Origin: Thermoanaerobaculia bacterium
GTDB lineage: Bacteria; Acidobacteriota; Thermoanaerobaculia; Multivoradales; JAHZIX01
Direction: 5' to 3'
DNA length: 48,224 bases
Assembly: GCA_027069135.1 (NCBI GenBank)
Contig: JALXFE010000393.1
Coordinates: forward strand, 1-48,224
The notes beneath the pieces were generated by a model. It searched no databases. It was given only the letters and a program-made list of their open reading frames with translations, and was not told the DNA's origin. Of the stretch, positions 32,535 to 40,562 are shown piece by piece (the first letter of the stretch is position 1; each line of letters starts with the position of its first letter). The position numbers and the translations under genes are program-made.

Positions 32535-34462
32535 TGCAAGCCGATCCGGCTCCCCCATCCCAGGATCCGAAGACCCGCCTCGCGACGGCGTTGGTACGGG
32601 TCCAGAGCGAGCTCCTCGGGGAGCGCGGTGGCGACGGGCATTGGCGCGGCGAGCTCTCCGCCAGCGCTCTGTCGACAGCGACGGCGGCCTTCACGTTGCT
32701 TCTGGCTTGTCGGGAGAAAAGCCAGACGGAAACTCCCGCCGGCAGTACCGAGACCCTCCTGTGCCGGGCTCTCGACTGGCTCGCGGCCCACGTCAACGAC
32801 GACGGCGGTTGGGGGGATACCGTTCGCAGCCGCAGCAACCTCAGCACCACCACGATCTGCTGGGCCACCCTCGCCGCAGCGGGAGCCGAAGGAACCGAGG
32901 GGTCGAACCGGCGGGCCCCGGTCGTCGAGGGTGCGCGACGGTGGATCGAGAAGACAGCGGGCAGCCTCGAGCCGGTCGCCCTGGCCCGGGCCATCGAGGA
33001 TGTCTACGGCGAGGATCGGACCTTCTCCATACCGATTCTCACCCTCTGTGCTCTGGCCGGTTGTCTGGGGCCGCCGGAGGAGGCCTTTCGTCGCATGCCG
33101 GCCCTCCCCTTCGAGCTCGCCGCGCTCCCCCAGGCAACCTACAATCTCCTGGGCCTACCGGTCGTCAGCTACGCCTTGCCGGCCTTGATCGCCGTCGGTC
33201 AGGTCCAGCATCACCACGCGCCCAGCTCTTTTGCTCCCATCGCCGGTCTGCGGCAAAGCCTTCGAGGGCTCACGCTCCGGCGACTCGAAGGGCTGCAGCC
33301 CGAGAGCGGTGGGTTTCTCGAGGCCATACCGTTGACCTCCTTCGTGGCCATGAGCCTCCTCGGTGCCGGTAGCGGCAGCCATCCGGTGGTCCGACGCTGC
33401 CTGGCTTTCCTGGCTAGCTCTGTCCGCTCGGACGGCAGCTGGGCCATCGATGTCGATCTTGCGACCTGGGTGACGACCCTCTCCGTGCAAGCCCTCTCCG
33501 TGCAAGCCTTCTCTGTGCCGGCCCTCTCCGTGCCGGCTCTCTCCGTGCGAGGCCTGTCGGCCTCGGGTCCTGCGGCTCCTCCCCTCCAGGCCGACGAGAG
33601 GGAAAAAATCCTCTGCTGGCTTCTCGATCAGCAGTGGTGTCGGCGCCATCCCTATACCGGTTCGCCGCCGGGAGGATGGGCTTGGACGGATCTCTCCGGC
33701 GGCGTCCCGGACGCTGACGATACCGCCGGGGCGCTGCTGGCTCTGCACGCCCTGGGGGAGAGAGGCGACGCCACGCGCTCTGCCGCCAGCGCTGGACTTG
33801 CGAGGCTCCTCGGTCTGCAGAATCGGGACGGGGGGATTCCTACCTTCTGCCGTGGATGGGGAAAGCTACCCTTCGACCGCAGCGCCCCGGACTTGACAGC
33901 CCATGCCGTTCGCGCCTGGGCTCTCTGGCGTCGGGAGGTCGACCCGAAGCTGCGGCGGCGGATCGATCGAGGCCTCCGCCGGGCCCTCGCCTACCTGCGC
34001 CGTACCCGTCGAGCCGATGGATCCTGGCACCCCCTTTGGTTCGGCTGTGAAGCCGCGGAAGACCTCGCCAACCCCACCTTCGGTACCGCTCGAGTGGTGC
34101 GAGCCCTGCAGGATGTCGTGGCCCTCGAACCCTCGGTGGCACGAGATCTCGAGGCGGGGCAGCGTTGGCTCCTCGAAGCCCAGAACTCCGACGGCGGCTG
34201 GGGGGGCGCCAAGGGTGTCCCTTCGTCGGTAGAAGAAACCTCCCTGGCCTTGGAAGCGCTGGCCTCGTCCCCCGCCTCGGCTCCCCCCCTCGAAGCAGCC
34301 CTGAACCACGGCGGCGCCTACCTCTGCGAGCGTATCGAGGCCGGAGCTACGGACCGTGCCGAGCCCATCGGCTTCTATTTCGCCAACCTCTGGTATTACG
34401 AGCGCCTCTACCCGCTGATCTTTTCCGTGGCGGCTTTACGCCGCTTGCTCCAGCGTTCCTGA
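32534..34462 (+). CDS. Class II terpene cyclase, squalene-hopene-cyclase-like
   Basis: A 642-residue alpha-alpha barrel protein with QW-type repeats (NDDGGWGD, RSDGSWAIDVDLATWVTT, NRDGGIPTF, RADGSWHPLW, NSDGGWGGAKG). The protonating DXDD motif is D393-x-D395-D396 in VPDADDTAGALLAL, so it should start a cyclisation by protonating a double bond or epoxide. The length is near that of squalene-hopene cyclases, but five 15-bp repeats insert Ala-Leu-Ser-Val-Gln-like units at about 317-341 between two conserved parts. The presence of its own prenyl synthase and UbiA nearby suggests that the substrate may be a prenylated lipid rather than squalene. Confidence 0.9.
   Translation: MQADPAPPSQDPKTRLATALVRVQSELLGERGGDGHWRGELSASALSTATAAFTLLLACREKSQTETPAGSTETLLCRALDWLAAHVNDDGGWGDTVRSRSNLSTTTICWATLAAAGAEGTEGSNRRAPVVEGARRWIEKTAGSLEPVALARAIEDVYGEDRTFSIPILTLCALAGCLGPPEEAFRRMPALPFELAALPQATYNLLGLPVVSYALPALIAVGQVQHHHAPSSFAPIAGLRQSLRGLTLRRLEGLQPESGGFLEAIPLTSFVAMSLLGAGSGSHPVVRRCLAFLASSVRSDGSWAIDVDLATWVTTLSVQALSVQAFSVPALSVPALSVRGLSASGPAAPPLQADEREKILCWLLDQQWCRRHPYTGSPPGGWAWTDLSGGVPDADDTAGALLALHALGERGDATRSAASAGLARLLGLQNRDGGIPTFCRGWGKLPFDRSAPDLTAHAVRAWALWRREVDPKLRRRIDRGLRRALAYLRRTRRADGSWHPLWFGCEAAEDLANPTFGTARVVRALQDVVALEPSVARDLEAGQRWLLEAQNSDGGWGGAKGVPSSVEETSLALEALASSPASAPPLEAALNHGGAYLCERIEAGATDRAEPIGFYFANLWYYERLYPLIFSVAALRRLLQRS
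33479..33553 (+). repeat. Five 15-bp tandem repeats inside the terpene cyclase gene
   Basis: Units start at 33479, 33494, 33509, 33524 and 33539. The first two are identical (CTCTCCGTGCAAGCC) and the others differ at a few positions. They encode five residues per unit (LSVQA-like) in frame, just after the conserved LATWVTT segment. The core CTCCGTG is shared with the 22056 repeat. Confidence 0.92.
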
Positions 34463-34577
34463 CCGGTGCCGCAGGGCCGAGAGGGAAGGCATTCCTTCCA
34501 GAATCCGGATGTATATGATGAGGCTCGCTGATGAGCCAGATTAGAGATCCGTCGATCCGAGAAAGGTTGGGGCCCCC

Positions 34578-34853
34578 ATGGAAGTAAGGACCGTCACATG
34601 TCCGGAGCACGGTGAGCAGCAGATGACCTTCGTCTGTAGCCACCTCGCGGACTCGCTCCAATCCGGCGAGAGCGTAGGGTTTTTTTGGCACGCGGACCCG
34701 GAGAACCCTCGGGGAGACGCATGGTGTCAGGCCTGTGAGGATTACGCGGCGGCGAACGGTGGAGAGTGGAACGAGAAGACCGAGATCTTTGCCAAGGTCA
34801 CGGTTCTGTGCGGAGCCTGCTACGACCGCGTCAAAGAGATCAGTGGCTTCTGA
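34578..34853 (+). CDS. Small zinc-ribbon-like protein
   Basis: A 91-residue soluble protein. The metal ligand pairs are CPEHG at 8-12, CSH at 20-22, CQAC at 50-53 and CGAC at 78-81, which could hold two zinc ions. The middle reads GFFWHADPENPRGDAWCQACEDYAAANGGEWNE. The ATG at 34578 follows AAAGG at a long distance. I do not recognise the family. It follows the cyclase by 115 bases, a stretch holding a GGAAGG/CCTTCC hairpin (34484-34499), and may be a separate unit. Confidence 0.75.
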   Translation: MEVRTVTCPEHGEQQMTFVCSHLADSLQSGESVGFFWHADPENPRGDAWCQACEDYAAANGGEWNEKTEIFAKVTVLCGACYDRVKEISGF

Positions 34854-35043
34854 GAAGTGCCAGCCAGCCCGTTGTTCGGCGGGAGAGTCTCTTGGGCCAA
34901 GCTCTCTACAGGTCTTGGTAGCACTTCGCAGTGCTTTCTCCCTTGCTCAGGGGAACTCTCAGGCCATATCCTCTCGGCCCATGAAGCCCGTTGCCAATGC
35001 GGGCCTCTAGAAAACGGACGACAGAATCCACACCAGGAAGGTC

Positions 35044-35730
35044 ATGGTCCTCATGATGCCACCAAGGGAAGCCCTTGAACGCCTGCGCCAAGGGAATGAC
35101 CGCTTCGCTTCGGGCGGGACACGAAAAGAGGTGAAGGCCGGCCAAGGGCCCTTTGCCATTATCCTCGGGTGCTCGGATTCTCGCGTGCCTCCGGAAATCA
35201 TCTTCGACCAGGGGTTAGGGAATCTCTTTGTCGTCCGGGTAGCGGGCAATGTCGTGGCTTCCCATCAGCTCGGGAGCCTCGAGCTGGCAGTGAAGGCGTT
35301 TGGGATAAGGCTTGTCGTTGTGCTGGGGCATTCCGAGTGCGCTGCCATCGTCGCCACCTTGGATGAGCTCGCGGCACCGACGGAGGGGCTCTCTCCCCAT
35401 CTCGGCAGCATCGTTTCGAGCATCCGCCCTTCTTTGGAGCCTCTCCTGCAATCCGACGTGCCGCAGGACCGGGCGACGTTACAGGCTCGAGGCGTCCGAG
35501 CCAACATCCACCGGTCTGTGGGGCGCATACTTCACGACTCGCCGATCCTTACCGCGAGGATCGAGAACCACGACCTCCTCGTCCTGGGAGCAGAGTACTC
35601 ACTAGCTAGTGGCCGGGTGGAATTCCTCGCGGATCGGCCGGAGTTGGCGAGTTTTCGCGAAAGTCTTTGCGCCAAAGGGGCTCCTCCGAGTGAGCAGGTC
35701 GTCCGGGCTCGTGAGGACGAGCGTTACTGA
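35044..35730 (+). CDS. Beta-class carbonic anhydrase
   Basis: A 228-residue zinc enzyme for CO2/bicarbonate exchange. The ligands are C43, H96 and C99 (LGCSDSR and LGHSECAA), and the Asp-Arg dyad is D45 and R47. The usual GHTxCGA reads GHSECAA. AGGAAGG at 35035-35041 is very close to the ATG at 35044 and eleven bases from a second ATG at 35053, so the second may be the true start. It may work with the respiratory or carboxylation genes of the genome; no direct partner is adjacent. Confidence 0.92.
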   Translation: MVLMMPPREALERLRQGNDRFASGGTRKEVKAGQGPFAIILGCSDSRVPPEIIFDQGLGNLFVVRVAGNVVASHQLGSLELAVKAFGIRLVVVLGHSECAAIVATLDELAAPTEGLSPHLGSIVSSIRPSLEPLLQSDVPQDRATLQARGVRANIHRSVGRILHDSPILTARIENHDLLVLGAEYSLASGRVEFLADRPELASFRESLCAKGAPPSEQVVRAREDERY

Positions 35731-35773
35731 GCCCCTCCGGGCATTGGGCGGCTGCAAGCACACCTGGGCGGGT

Positions 35774-35863
35774 CTGAGCTTCTACGTCGACACCAGCGCC
35801 CTCGTCCCCTACTACCTTCCGGAGAGCCTCGTCGAGGAAGACCCGGAAGATCCTTTCTACTGA
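35774..35863 (+). pseudogene. Remnant of a PIN-domain toxin (VapC-like)
   Basis: The translated stretch LSFYVDTSALVPYYLPESLVEE is a typical VapC N-terminus with the first catalytic aspartate in the FYVDTSALV motif. It has no usable start and ends after about 30 codons (EDPEDPFY, then TGA) without the rest of the PIN domain. No antitoxin gene is seen. It is a decayed fragment left from a toxin-antitoxin pair, next to the carbonic anhydrase. Confidence 0.62.
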
Positions 35864-35900
35864 GGCCAGCAAGGCTTCAGAGTGCGGCGCACGTTCTCGT

Positions 35901-36500
35901 CTACCACCCCAAATACGTCTTGAGGGCCTGGAGGCCCAAGGCATGGCCCAGGGCGATGGGGAGGAGCACCGCTGCCAAAGCCGCAAGGCGGCGCCCGCCG
36001 CGGAATCGTGTTCGTCGAATCCAGGTCCAGGCGAGAAGAAAGAGCACCGTGAGGCTTGCGTAGCCGATGGGTGCGATGAGGGGAACATCGAGCAGTGTGC
36101 GGGTGCCCTCTTCCCACCGGGCCATCCCGATGAGCTTGAGAAACGGCTCGTAGAAGCCCGCCAGTGCTGCCATGAAGAGGGCCGCCATGGACAGGAAGGA
36201 CCAGGAAGGCCACGGGCGCGAGCCCAGGCGTTCGTCGGTCACTTCTTCGGTCCACAGAATCGTGATGTAGATACTGTAGGCCCAGATGATGGAGCCGATG
36301 ATCGGCGCGGCCCCCAGCCGCAAGGTGAGCGGGGCGAACTCGTAGAGCAGTTTGTGGAGGGCCACGAAGTTCTCCCGCAGAAAGCCCAGGGCGATGAGGG
36401 AGCCGTAGAGCCAGACGCCTTCCCGGCCCCGGCTGGCGACGGCATGGGCTGCACAGACGAGGAAAAATGCGAGAGTGATGAGCTCGATCGACAGGAGCAT
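35901..36500 (-). CDS. Polytopic membrane protein of unknown function
   Basis: A 199-residue protein from ATG 36500, with about six hydrophobic segments (LITLAFFLVCAAHAVA, WLYGSLIALGFLREN, IIGSIIWAYSIYITILW, FLSMAALFMAALAGFY, APIGYASLTVLFLLAWTW, LAAVLLPIALGHALGL). The pattern of charged residues inside helices (RENF, TEEV) recalls carotenoid-biosynthesis DUF422-like proteins, but I am not sure of that. The start overlaps the stop of the upstream gene by TGATG, so the two form a minus-strand operon. Confidence 0.7.
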   Translation of the reverse strand: MLLSIELITLAFFLVCAAHAVASRGREGVWLYGSLIALGFLRENFVALHKLLYEFAPLTLRLGAAPIIGSIIWAYSIYITILWTEEVTDERLGSRPWPSWSFLSMAALFMAALAGFYEPFLKLIGMARWEEGTRTLLDVPLIAPIGYASLTVLFLLAWTWIRRTRFRGGRRLAALAAVLLPIALGHALGLQALKTYLGW

Positions 36501-36733
36501 CAACGGCCCCCTCTCGCAGCCCGCCACCGGCGCAGCGCCAACACCAAGAAGAGACCGATCAGGGGAAGCTTCGAAGGCCATCGGAAGGCGCCGTAGACGG
36601 CCGCTTCGAGAACCAGACCGATCACCACCATGCTCCCCAGGAGCACCAACGGCAAAAGGGGACGTTTCCTTAGGGGCCCCCGCAGCCACCGGCTCGAGGC
36701 CTCCTCTCCGCCGTCGTTCCGTCTTTCCAACAC
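36500..36733 (-). CDS. Small two-segment membrane protein
   Basis: A 77-residue protein from the GTG at 36733, which has AAGGAGG five bases upstream; this decides the start over the in-frame ATG at 36799. A basic N-terminal part (SRWLRGPLRKRP) precedes two hydrophobic segments (LLPLVLLGSMVVIGLVLEAAV, LPLIGLFLVLAL) and a basic tail. I do not recognise it. It is the first gene of the minus-strand pair with the 199-residue membrane protein. Confidence 0.65.
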   Translation of the reverse strand: MLERRNDGGEEASSRWLRGPLRKRPLLPLVLLGSMVVIGLVLEAAVYGAFRWPSKLPLIGLFLVLALRRWRAARGGR

Positions 36734-36852
36734 TTCCCCCTCCTTTGAGGCTTCAGAAGCTCCCCCGGTCCCGGCCACCCTAGCAGTGCAAGGGTTCACC
36801 TAGGCCCCCCTTCGGTGATGGGCCCACAACGGCCGAAGACACTTCGAACTGG

Positions 36853-36872
36853 CCGCGCCTGAAGCGGCGCGG
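36853..36872. other. Perfect hairpin in the divergent intergenic region
   Basis: CCGCGCC (36853-36859) pairs with GGCGCGG (36866-36872) around a six-base loop. No T-run follows on either strand. It lies between the membrane pair and the Cys-rich peptide gene and its role is unknown. Confidence 0.3.
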
Positions 36873-36939
36873 ATGACGGGGTGGGGCCACTCCAGCCGAA
36901 CGCCGCGAGGCCCGTCAGAGTTTCGTTCGTAGCGTCTTA

Positions 36940-36967
36940 TGGACAAAAACACTCTCTTCGTTAGCAT
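36940..36967 (+). promoter_or_regulatory. Candidate promoter for the Cys-rich peptide gene
   Basis: TGGACA (36940-36945, five of six matches to TTGACA) is followed by 16 bases and TAGCAT (36962-36967) as a -10 box. The peptide start is at 37016. Confidence 0.4.
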
Positions 36968-37015
36968 ATAGCCCGCAGCAGAACACTTCTCTTGCTTTCA
37001 TCAAAGGAGGATTCG

Positions 37016-37342
37016 ATGCGAACCATGTTTTTGCTTTCCTTTCTCGTGATGGCTTCCATCATCCCTGCTTCCTTCGTCAGTGCCGATGAGACCCCAGATA
37101 GCCAGGCCACGGTTTCGCCAGCTACGGAGGCTACCCAGGCAGCAGAAGCCCTCCCGGGTGACGCGCCCTTCCTCGCTGGTACCGAGACGGGAGGTGCGCA
37201 AATGATCGGCGGCTGTCCTTGCTTCCCCCTCTGCATATGCAACGCCAAGTGCGGGAATACTGTTATAGGGTGCGCGTGTGTGGCTTCTTCAGGTTTTTGC
37301 CCCTGGCAGGACTGCCAATTTATCCCTCCGAATGCGTGTTAG
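37016..37342 (+). CDS. Secreted cysteine-rich peptide precursor
   Basis: A 108-residue precursor. The ATG at 37016 has AAAGGAGG five bases upstream, the best ribosome site in the region. A Sec signal peptide (about 1-23, ending SFVSA|DE) is followed by an acidic, Ala/Thr-rich spacer and a C-terminal core of about 42 residues with ten cysteines (67, 69, 73, 75, 79, 86, 88, 95, 100, 108). The core is introduced by the double glycine MIGG|CPC, with a second GG at 59-60. There is no known family. The last codons overlap the start of the next gene (GTGTTAG). It could be a disulfide-rich secreted factor or a modified peptide. Confidence 0.78.
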   Translation: MRTMFLLSFLVMASIIPASFVSADETPDSQATVSPATEATQAAEALPGDAPFLAGTETGGAQMIGGCPCFPLCICNAKCGNTVIGCACVASSGFCPWQDCQFIPPNAC

Positions 37343-39720
37343 AAATCCACGTCCGGCGTCTAGTCTTGGGTTTTCTGGCCGGCGCGATGCTCCAGGGGGC
37401 TCCAAGCTCTGCTGCGAGCACGGCCGTGACGTTCTTTTTGGTGCCGAAGGAGCACTGGAACGGAGAAACGCCGGATACTGAGAGGATCCTTCCGGAAGGG
37501 AGAATCTACCTCTACCGCGAAGGTGACACCGAACCGCGCATGGTTGCCACTGCCAACCAACCGCGGGAGCTGCCGCCCGGGCTGTGGCTCTGGATCGCCG
37601 AGGCCCCCGGATATGTCAGCGCCACCAGTGGCGCTATTCGGATCACCACCGGCTTCGATGGCGGAGAACGGCGTCTGTTCTGGCCCGTCGTTCCAGCCTG
37701 CCATATCCTTCTGACCGAAGATGGTGCTTGGCAGGGAGTCACCCGTCTCGATGTCGTTTCCCTCGGGCACCGCGCCGTCTTTCCCGTCAACCCCGGGAGA
37801 CGGAAGGAACTTTGGGTTTCTGAGGGGGCAGCGCTTGCCTACAGCGTGAGTTCCCAGGGTCTTGTAGGCATTCGTCGGTTGAAAGGGTGTCGCCAAAACG
37901 AAGAGCTCCGACTAGCGCCGCCCGAGCCACCTTCGGCGGACCGCCAGGACTTCATGTTCTCCGTGACTCTGCCCCCGGATCTCGAGGTCAAGGCCGAATC
38001 TCTTGCCGTGACGCTACGGCCGGCCCGGGGCAGCCCCAGGGCAGGGTCAACTTTGCCCGCCGGCGTGCTTTGGCATGGCAGAAGGGCGACTTTCTTCTAC
38101 CTCGGCCTCCCCGTGGAAGGAACCACAGTGCTCGCTGTCGAGCACCCTCGGCTACGATCCTTCAGCCAGCCCATCGAACCTTTGGGTGGCAGCGCACGCG
38201 AGCTGCCCGAGGCGAAACTGCGATCCCGACTAGAACTCTCCGTCCCAGTGGACTACCGTCCGAAGAAGGCTCACGAGCGACAAGAAATCGAGGTCTATCA
38301 CTGTGGCAGGGATCGAGATATGAGCCTCCGGAGTCTTGACGCTTGCCAGCTGCTTCCGCAGAGATATTCATTGCAGGAGGGATTTCATGAAGTCCGGATT
38401 GAAGGCTTGGACACCGGTTTCTACATCCTCCAGGCGCGGATCGACGACCATGTCCTTACGGGCCTAGGCAACGGTACCTTCCCCTTCCTCGATGCCGAGG
38501 CTGATGCAGCCCCGGACCTTCTCACCGCAAACCTGTGGGAGATGGAGATCTACGGCAACCTTCTACACGGGGGTGAGGCTGTCCCCGGTGAGGTGATCCT
38601 ACACCCTGCCGACCTAAAGCAATCTATTCAGCGATTTCCTACCGATGAGGACCTTCTCTACCATCTTTTCTACTTCGGCCGTGCCCCAACGGAGGCTGAC
38701 CGTTTTCCTGGCGATGATCGCCGCAAACCCGAGGAACTCCTTGGACACTACGGATGGGGAGGAATACTGAACGTCTGCTCTGCGGCAGGATCGTGTGCTC
38801 TGATCAGCTCCTACACACGGCTCAGAGGCGAGGGAAGGCTCGATCTCGAATTGGGGGCTGATCGTGAGCTCGCGGTCACAGTGGTCGAGGAGGACGGAGG
38901 CACACCGGTTCAAGGCGCTCGGATTTTCCTTCCTGGCCCGGCAAAAGCACTCGACTTCGACAACGGTGACATCCGTTGGAGAGAACCGCCCGGGGCCGAT
39001 CCGGTGTTTCTATATACCGACGTTAACGGTCGCGCCACGGCCCGGAACCTGCCGGCGGGAAAGCTCGGCCTGACCGTGCATAAGCCTGACTTTGAAGTCC
39101 ACCGCGGCGAGTTCCAACTCCCAGAAGAGGGCCTTCTCGAGTACGAGGTTGCATTGAGAAGACAACGCGGCCAGGAAGGCGTTCGCCTGAGCCTACCCGG
39201 GGGTGCTCCCCTGGCAAGCGCTTTTCTGCTTGTCGTACGCGAAGACGGCACCAAAGACCGGCGCTGCTCAACCACCACTTCCTCGTCCGGATGGGCAGAT
39301 TTCCGGCCCGGCTGCCTGGAGAGGGGCCGAGTGGCTGTCCTCCACCCCCACGCCCAGCTCGTGCTGTTGGACGGCGTCGCGCTCGCCGCAGCAGGAGAAG
39401 CCATTGTGCGGCCGGCTCCTGCGAAGCCTCTACGGCTGAGGGTGACAGACGAATACGGCGGGAGGATTTCCGGAGTGCCGGTAGAGCTACATTTTGGCTC
39501 TCTGATCCTCGGCCCCAACGATTTTCTTGCGGGCCTCTCCGCCACCGGAGTACTCCTCTTTTACCTCACCGACGAGGCCGGCGAGCTCATCCTTCGCGGA
39601 GTTGATCCTGCCGGCGTCGAGGTCCCGGAGCTCGCCCTGGCCGTGGAGGGAGGGGACTCCGTACCACTTTCCGCCTACCAGGCCGGTGAGGTTGTGGAAA
39701 TGACGCTGGGCCACGACTGA
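37336..39720 (+). CDS. Large secreted protein with carboxypeptidase-regulatory-like domains
   Basis: A 794-residue protein from GTG 37336, which overlaps the Cys-rich peptide stop; the open frame extends further upstream within that gene but not plausibly. A signal peptide (LVLGFLAGAMLQGAPSSAAS) follows the start. The body is beta-rich and mostly unrecognisable. One part, LAVTVVEEDGGTPVQGARIFLPG...DVNGRATARNLPAGKLGLTV, has the form of a carboxypeptidase regulatory-like (Ig-type) domain, and VTDEYGGRISGVPVELHF suggests another near the end. It probably acts in the periplasm or outside the cell, together with the peptide. No catalytic motif is visible. Confidence 0.75.
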   Translation: MLEIHVRRLVLGFLAGAMLQGAPSSAASTAVTFFLVPKEHWNGETPDTERILPEGRIYLYREGDTEPRMVATANQPRELPPGLWLWIAEAPGYVSATSGAIRITTGFDGGERRLFWPVVPACHILLTEDGAWQGVTRLDVVSLGHRAVFPVNPGRRKELWVSEGAALAYSVSSQGLVGIRRLKGCRQNEELRLAPPEPPSADRQDFMFSVTLPPDLEVKAESLAVTLRPARGSPRAGSTLPAGVLWHGRRATFFYLGLPVEGTTVLAVEHPRLRSFSQPIEPLGGSARELPEAKLRSRLELSVPVDYRPKKAHERQEIEVYHCGRDRDMSLRSLDACQLLPQRYSLQEGFHEVRIEGLDTGFYILQARIDDHVLTGLGNGTFPFLDAEADAAPDLLTANLWEMEIYGNLLHGGEAVPGEVILHPADLKQSIQRFPTDEDLLYHLFYFGRAPTEADRFPGDDRRKPEELLGHYGWGGILNVCSAAGSCALISSYTRLRGEGRLDLELGADRELAVTVVEEDGGTPVQGARIFLPGPAKALDFDNGDIRWREPPGADPVFLYTDVNGRATARNLPAGKLGLTVHKPDFEVHRGEFQLPEEGLLEYEVALRRQRGQEGVRLSLPGGAPLASAFLLVVREDGTKDRRCSTTTSSSGWADFRPGCLERGRVAVLHPHAQLVLLDGVALAAAGEAIVRPAPAKPLRLRVTDEYGGRISGVPVELHFGSLILGPNDFLAGLSATGVLLFYLTDEAGELILRGVDPAGVEVPELALAVEGGDSVPLSAYQAGEVVEMTLGHD

Positions 39721-39866
39721 GAGATCTCGGGGTTCAAATTCCAGAGCTGAGATCGCGCCCCACTTGCCGCGGGTGTGTGTGGGAACACTGCGGTCGAAGC
39801 TTCTCTCGGGCTCCGCCGACCTCTCTCTGCTACGCTTGGGTCGAAGCGGGAAAGCGAAGGATTTTC

Positions 39867-40409
39867 ATGGGATTTGTGCGCAACACGACCTCCGAGACGC
39901 CAGAAGAGGATCGAACGGCTTCGACGGGCGAAGGCGGAGAACGCCTGTTGGGGTTCTACGATCGGCTCCGTCGGCGCATGCTGGCCTGGTCCGAAGGGCG
40001 GGGTGGTCGCGTCGGCGAGAAGGCAGCTCGGGCTCTGATCACGGTGCCGGATATTTTTCTCCTCCTCGTCCGGCTCTCCCTGGACAAGGAGGTCCCCCAG
40101 CGCAACCGGGCCCTCATCGGCGGGGCCCTGGCCTACTTCCTGCTCCCTTTCGATTTCATGCCGGAAGGGCTCGTCGGCCCGGTGGGATACCTCGACGACC
40201 TGGTCCTGGTGGCGATGGTTCTCGAGAGCGCTTTTGATCGCCGCTTGGAGGCCCTGTGCCGGAAGCATTGGAGCGGTACCGAGGATTTGCGGAAGGTTCT
40301 CCAGGAGCTGACCGGGACCGGCAGCCTGCTGTTGGGGGATCGCCTCGAGAGGCGTATTCGCAGGCTGCTTACGCGCCGGGGCTGGTTGACGGCCCGACCC
40401 CAAGTTTGA
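39867..40409 (+). CDS. DUF1232 (YkvA family) protein
   Basis: A 180-residue protein from ATG 39867, preceded by GAAGG. The family signature is LAYFLLPFDFMPEGLVGPVGYLDDLVLVAMVL, a membrane-associating segment at about 95-125. The N-terminus is acidic and the C-terminus basic (LERRIRRLLTRRGW). The function of the family is unknown; it occurs in many bacteria. It stands alone before the alternative complex III operon. Confidence 0.87.
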   Translation: MGFVRNTTSETPEEDRTASTGEGGERLLGFYDRLRRRMLAWSEGRGGRVGEKAARALITVPDIFLLLVRLSLDKEVPQRNRALIGGALAYFLLPFDFMPEGLVGPVGYLDDLVLVAMVLESAFDRRLEALCRKHWSGTEDLRKVLQELTGTGSLLLGDRLERRIRRLLTRRGWLTARPQV

Positions 40410-40542
40410 TGGTGTGCGGCTCACGAGGGCTCCGGTGAGCCTACCTTGATCCGGCGGGATGTCTTAGAATCAGAAAACCCGCCTCTTGCGTGGTGCTCTC
40501 ATCAGCTCTTGGAGAAGTGTTTTGGATCTGTGATAGGGTCCG

Positions 40543-40562
40543 CTTGTGAAAGATTTCACAAG
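40543..40562. promoter_or_regulatory. CRP/FNR-family-type operator upstream of alternative complex III
   Basis: CTTGTGAAA and TTTCACAAG are perfect 9-bp arms with a 2-base spacer. Inside them is TGTGA-N6-TCACA (40545-40560), the textbook CRP consensus. It is 63 bases before actA. Confidence 0.62.

Noticed and set aside
34463-34577. Two short hairpins after the cyclase (GGAAGG/CCTTCC at 34484-34499 and GGCTC/GAGCC near 34523)
   Set aside because: Stems are five or six base pairs with no T-run, so an intrinsic terminator is not supported.
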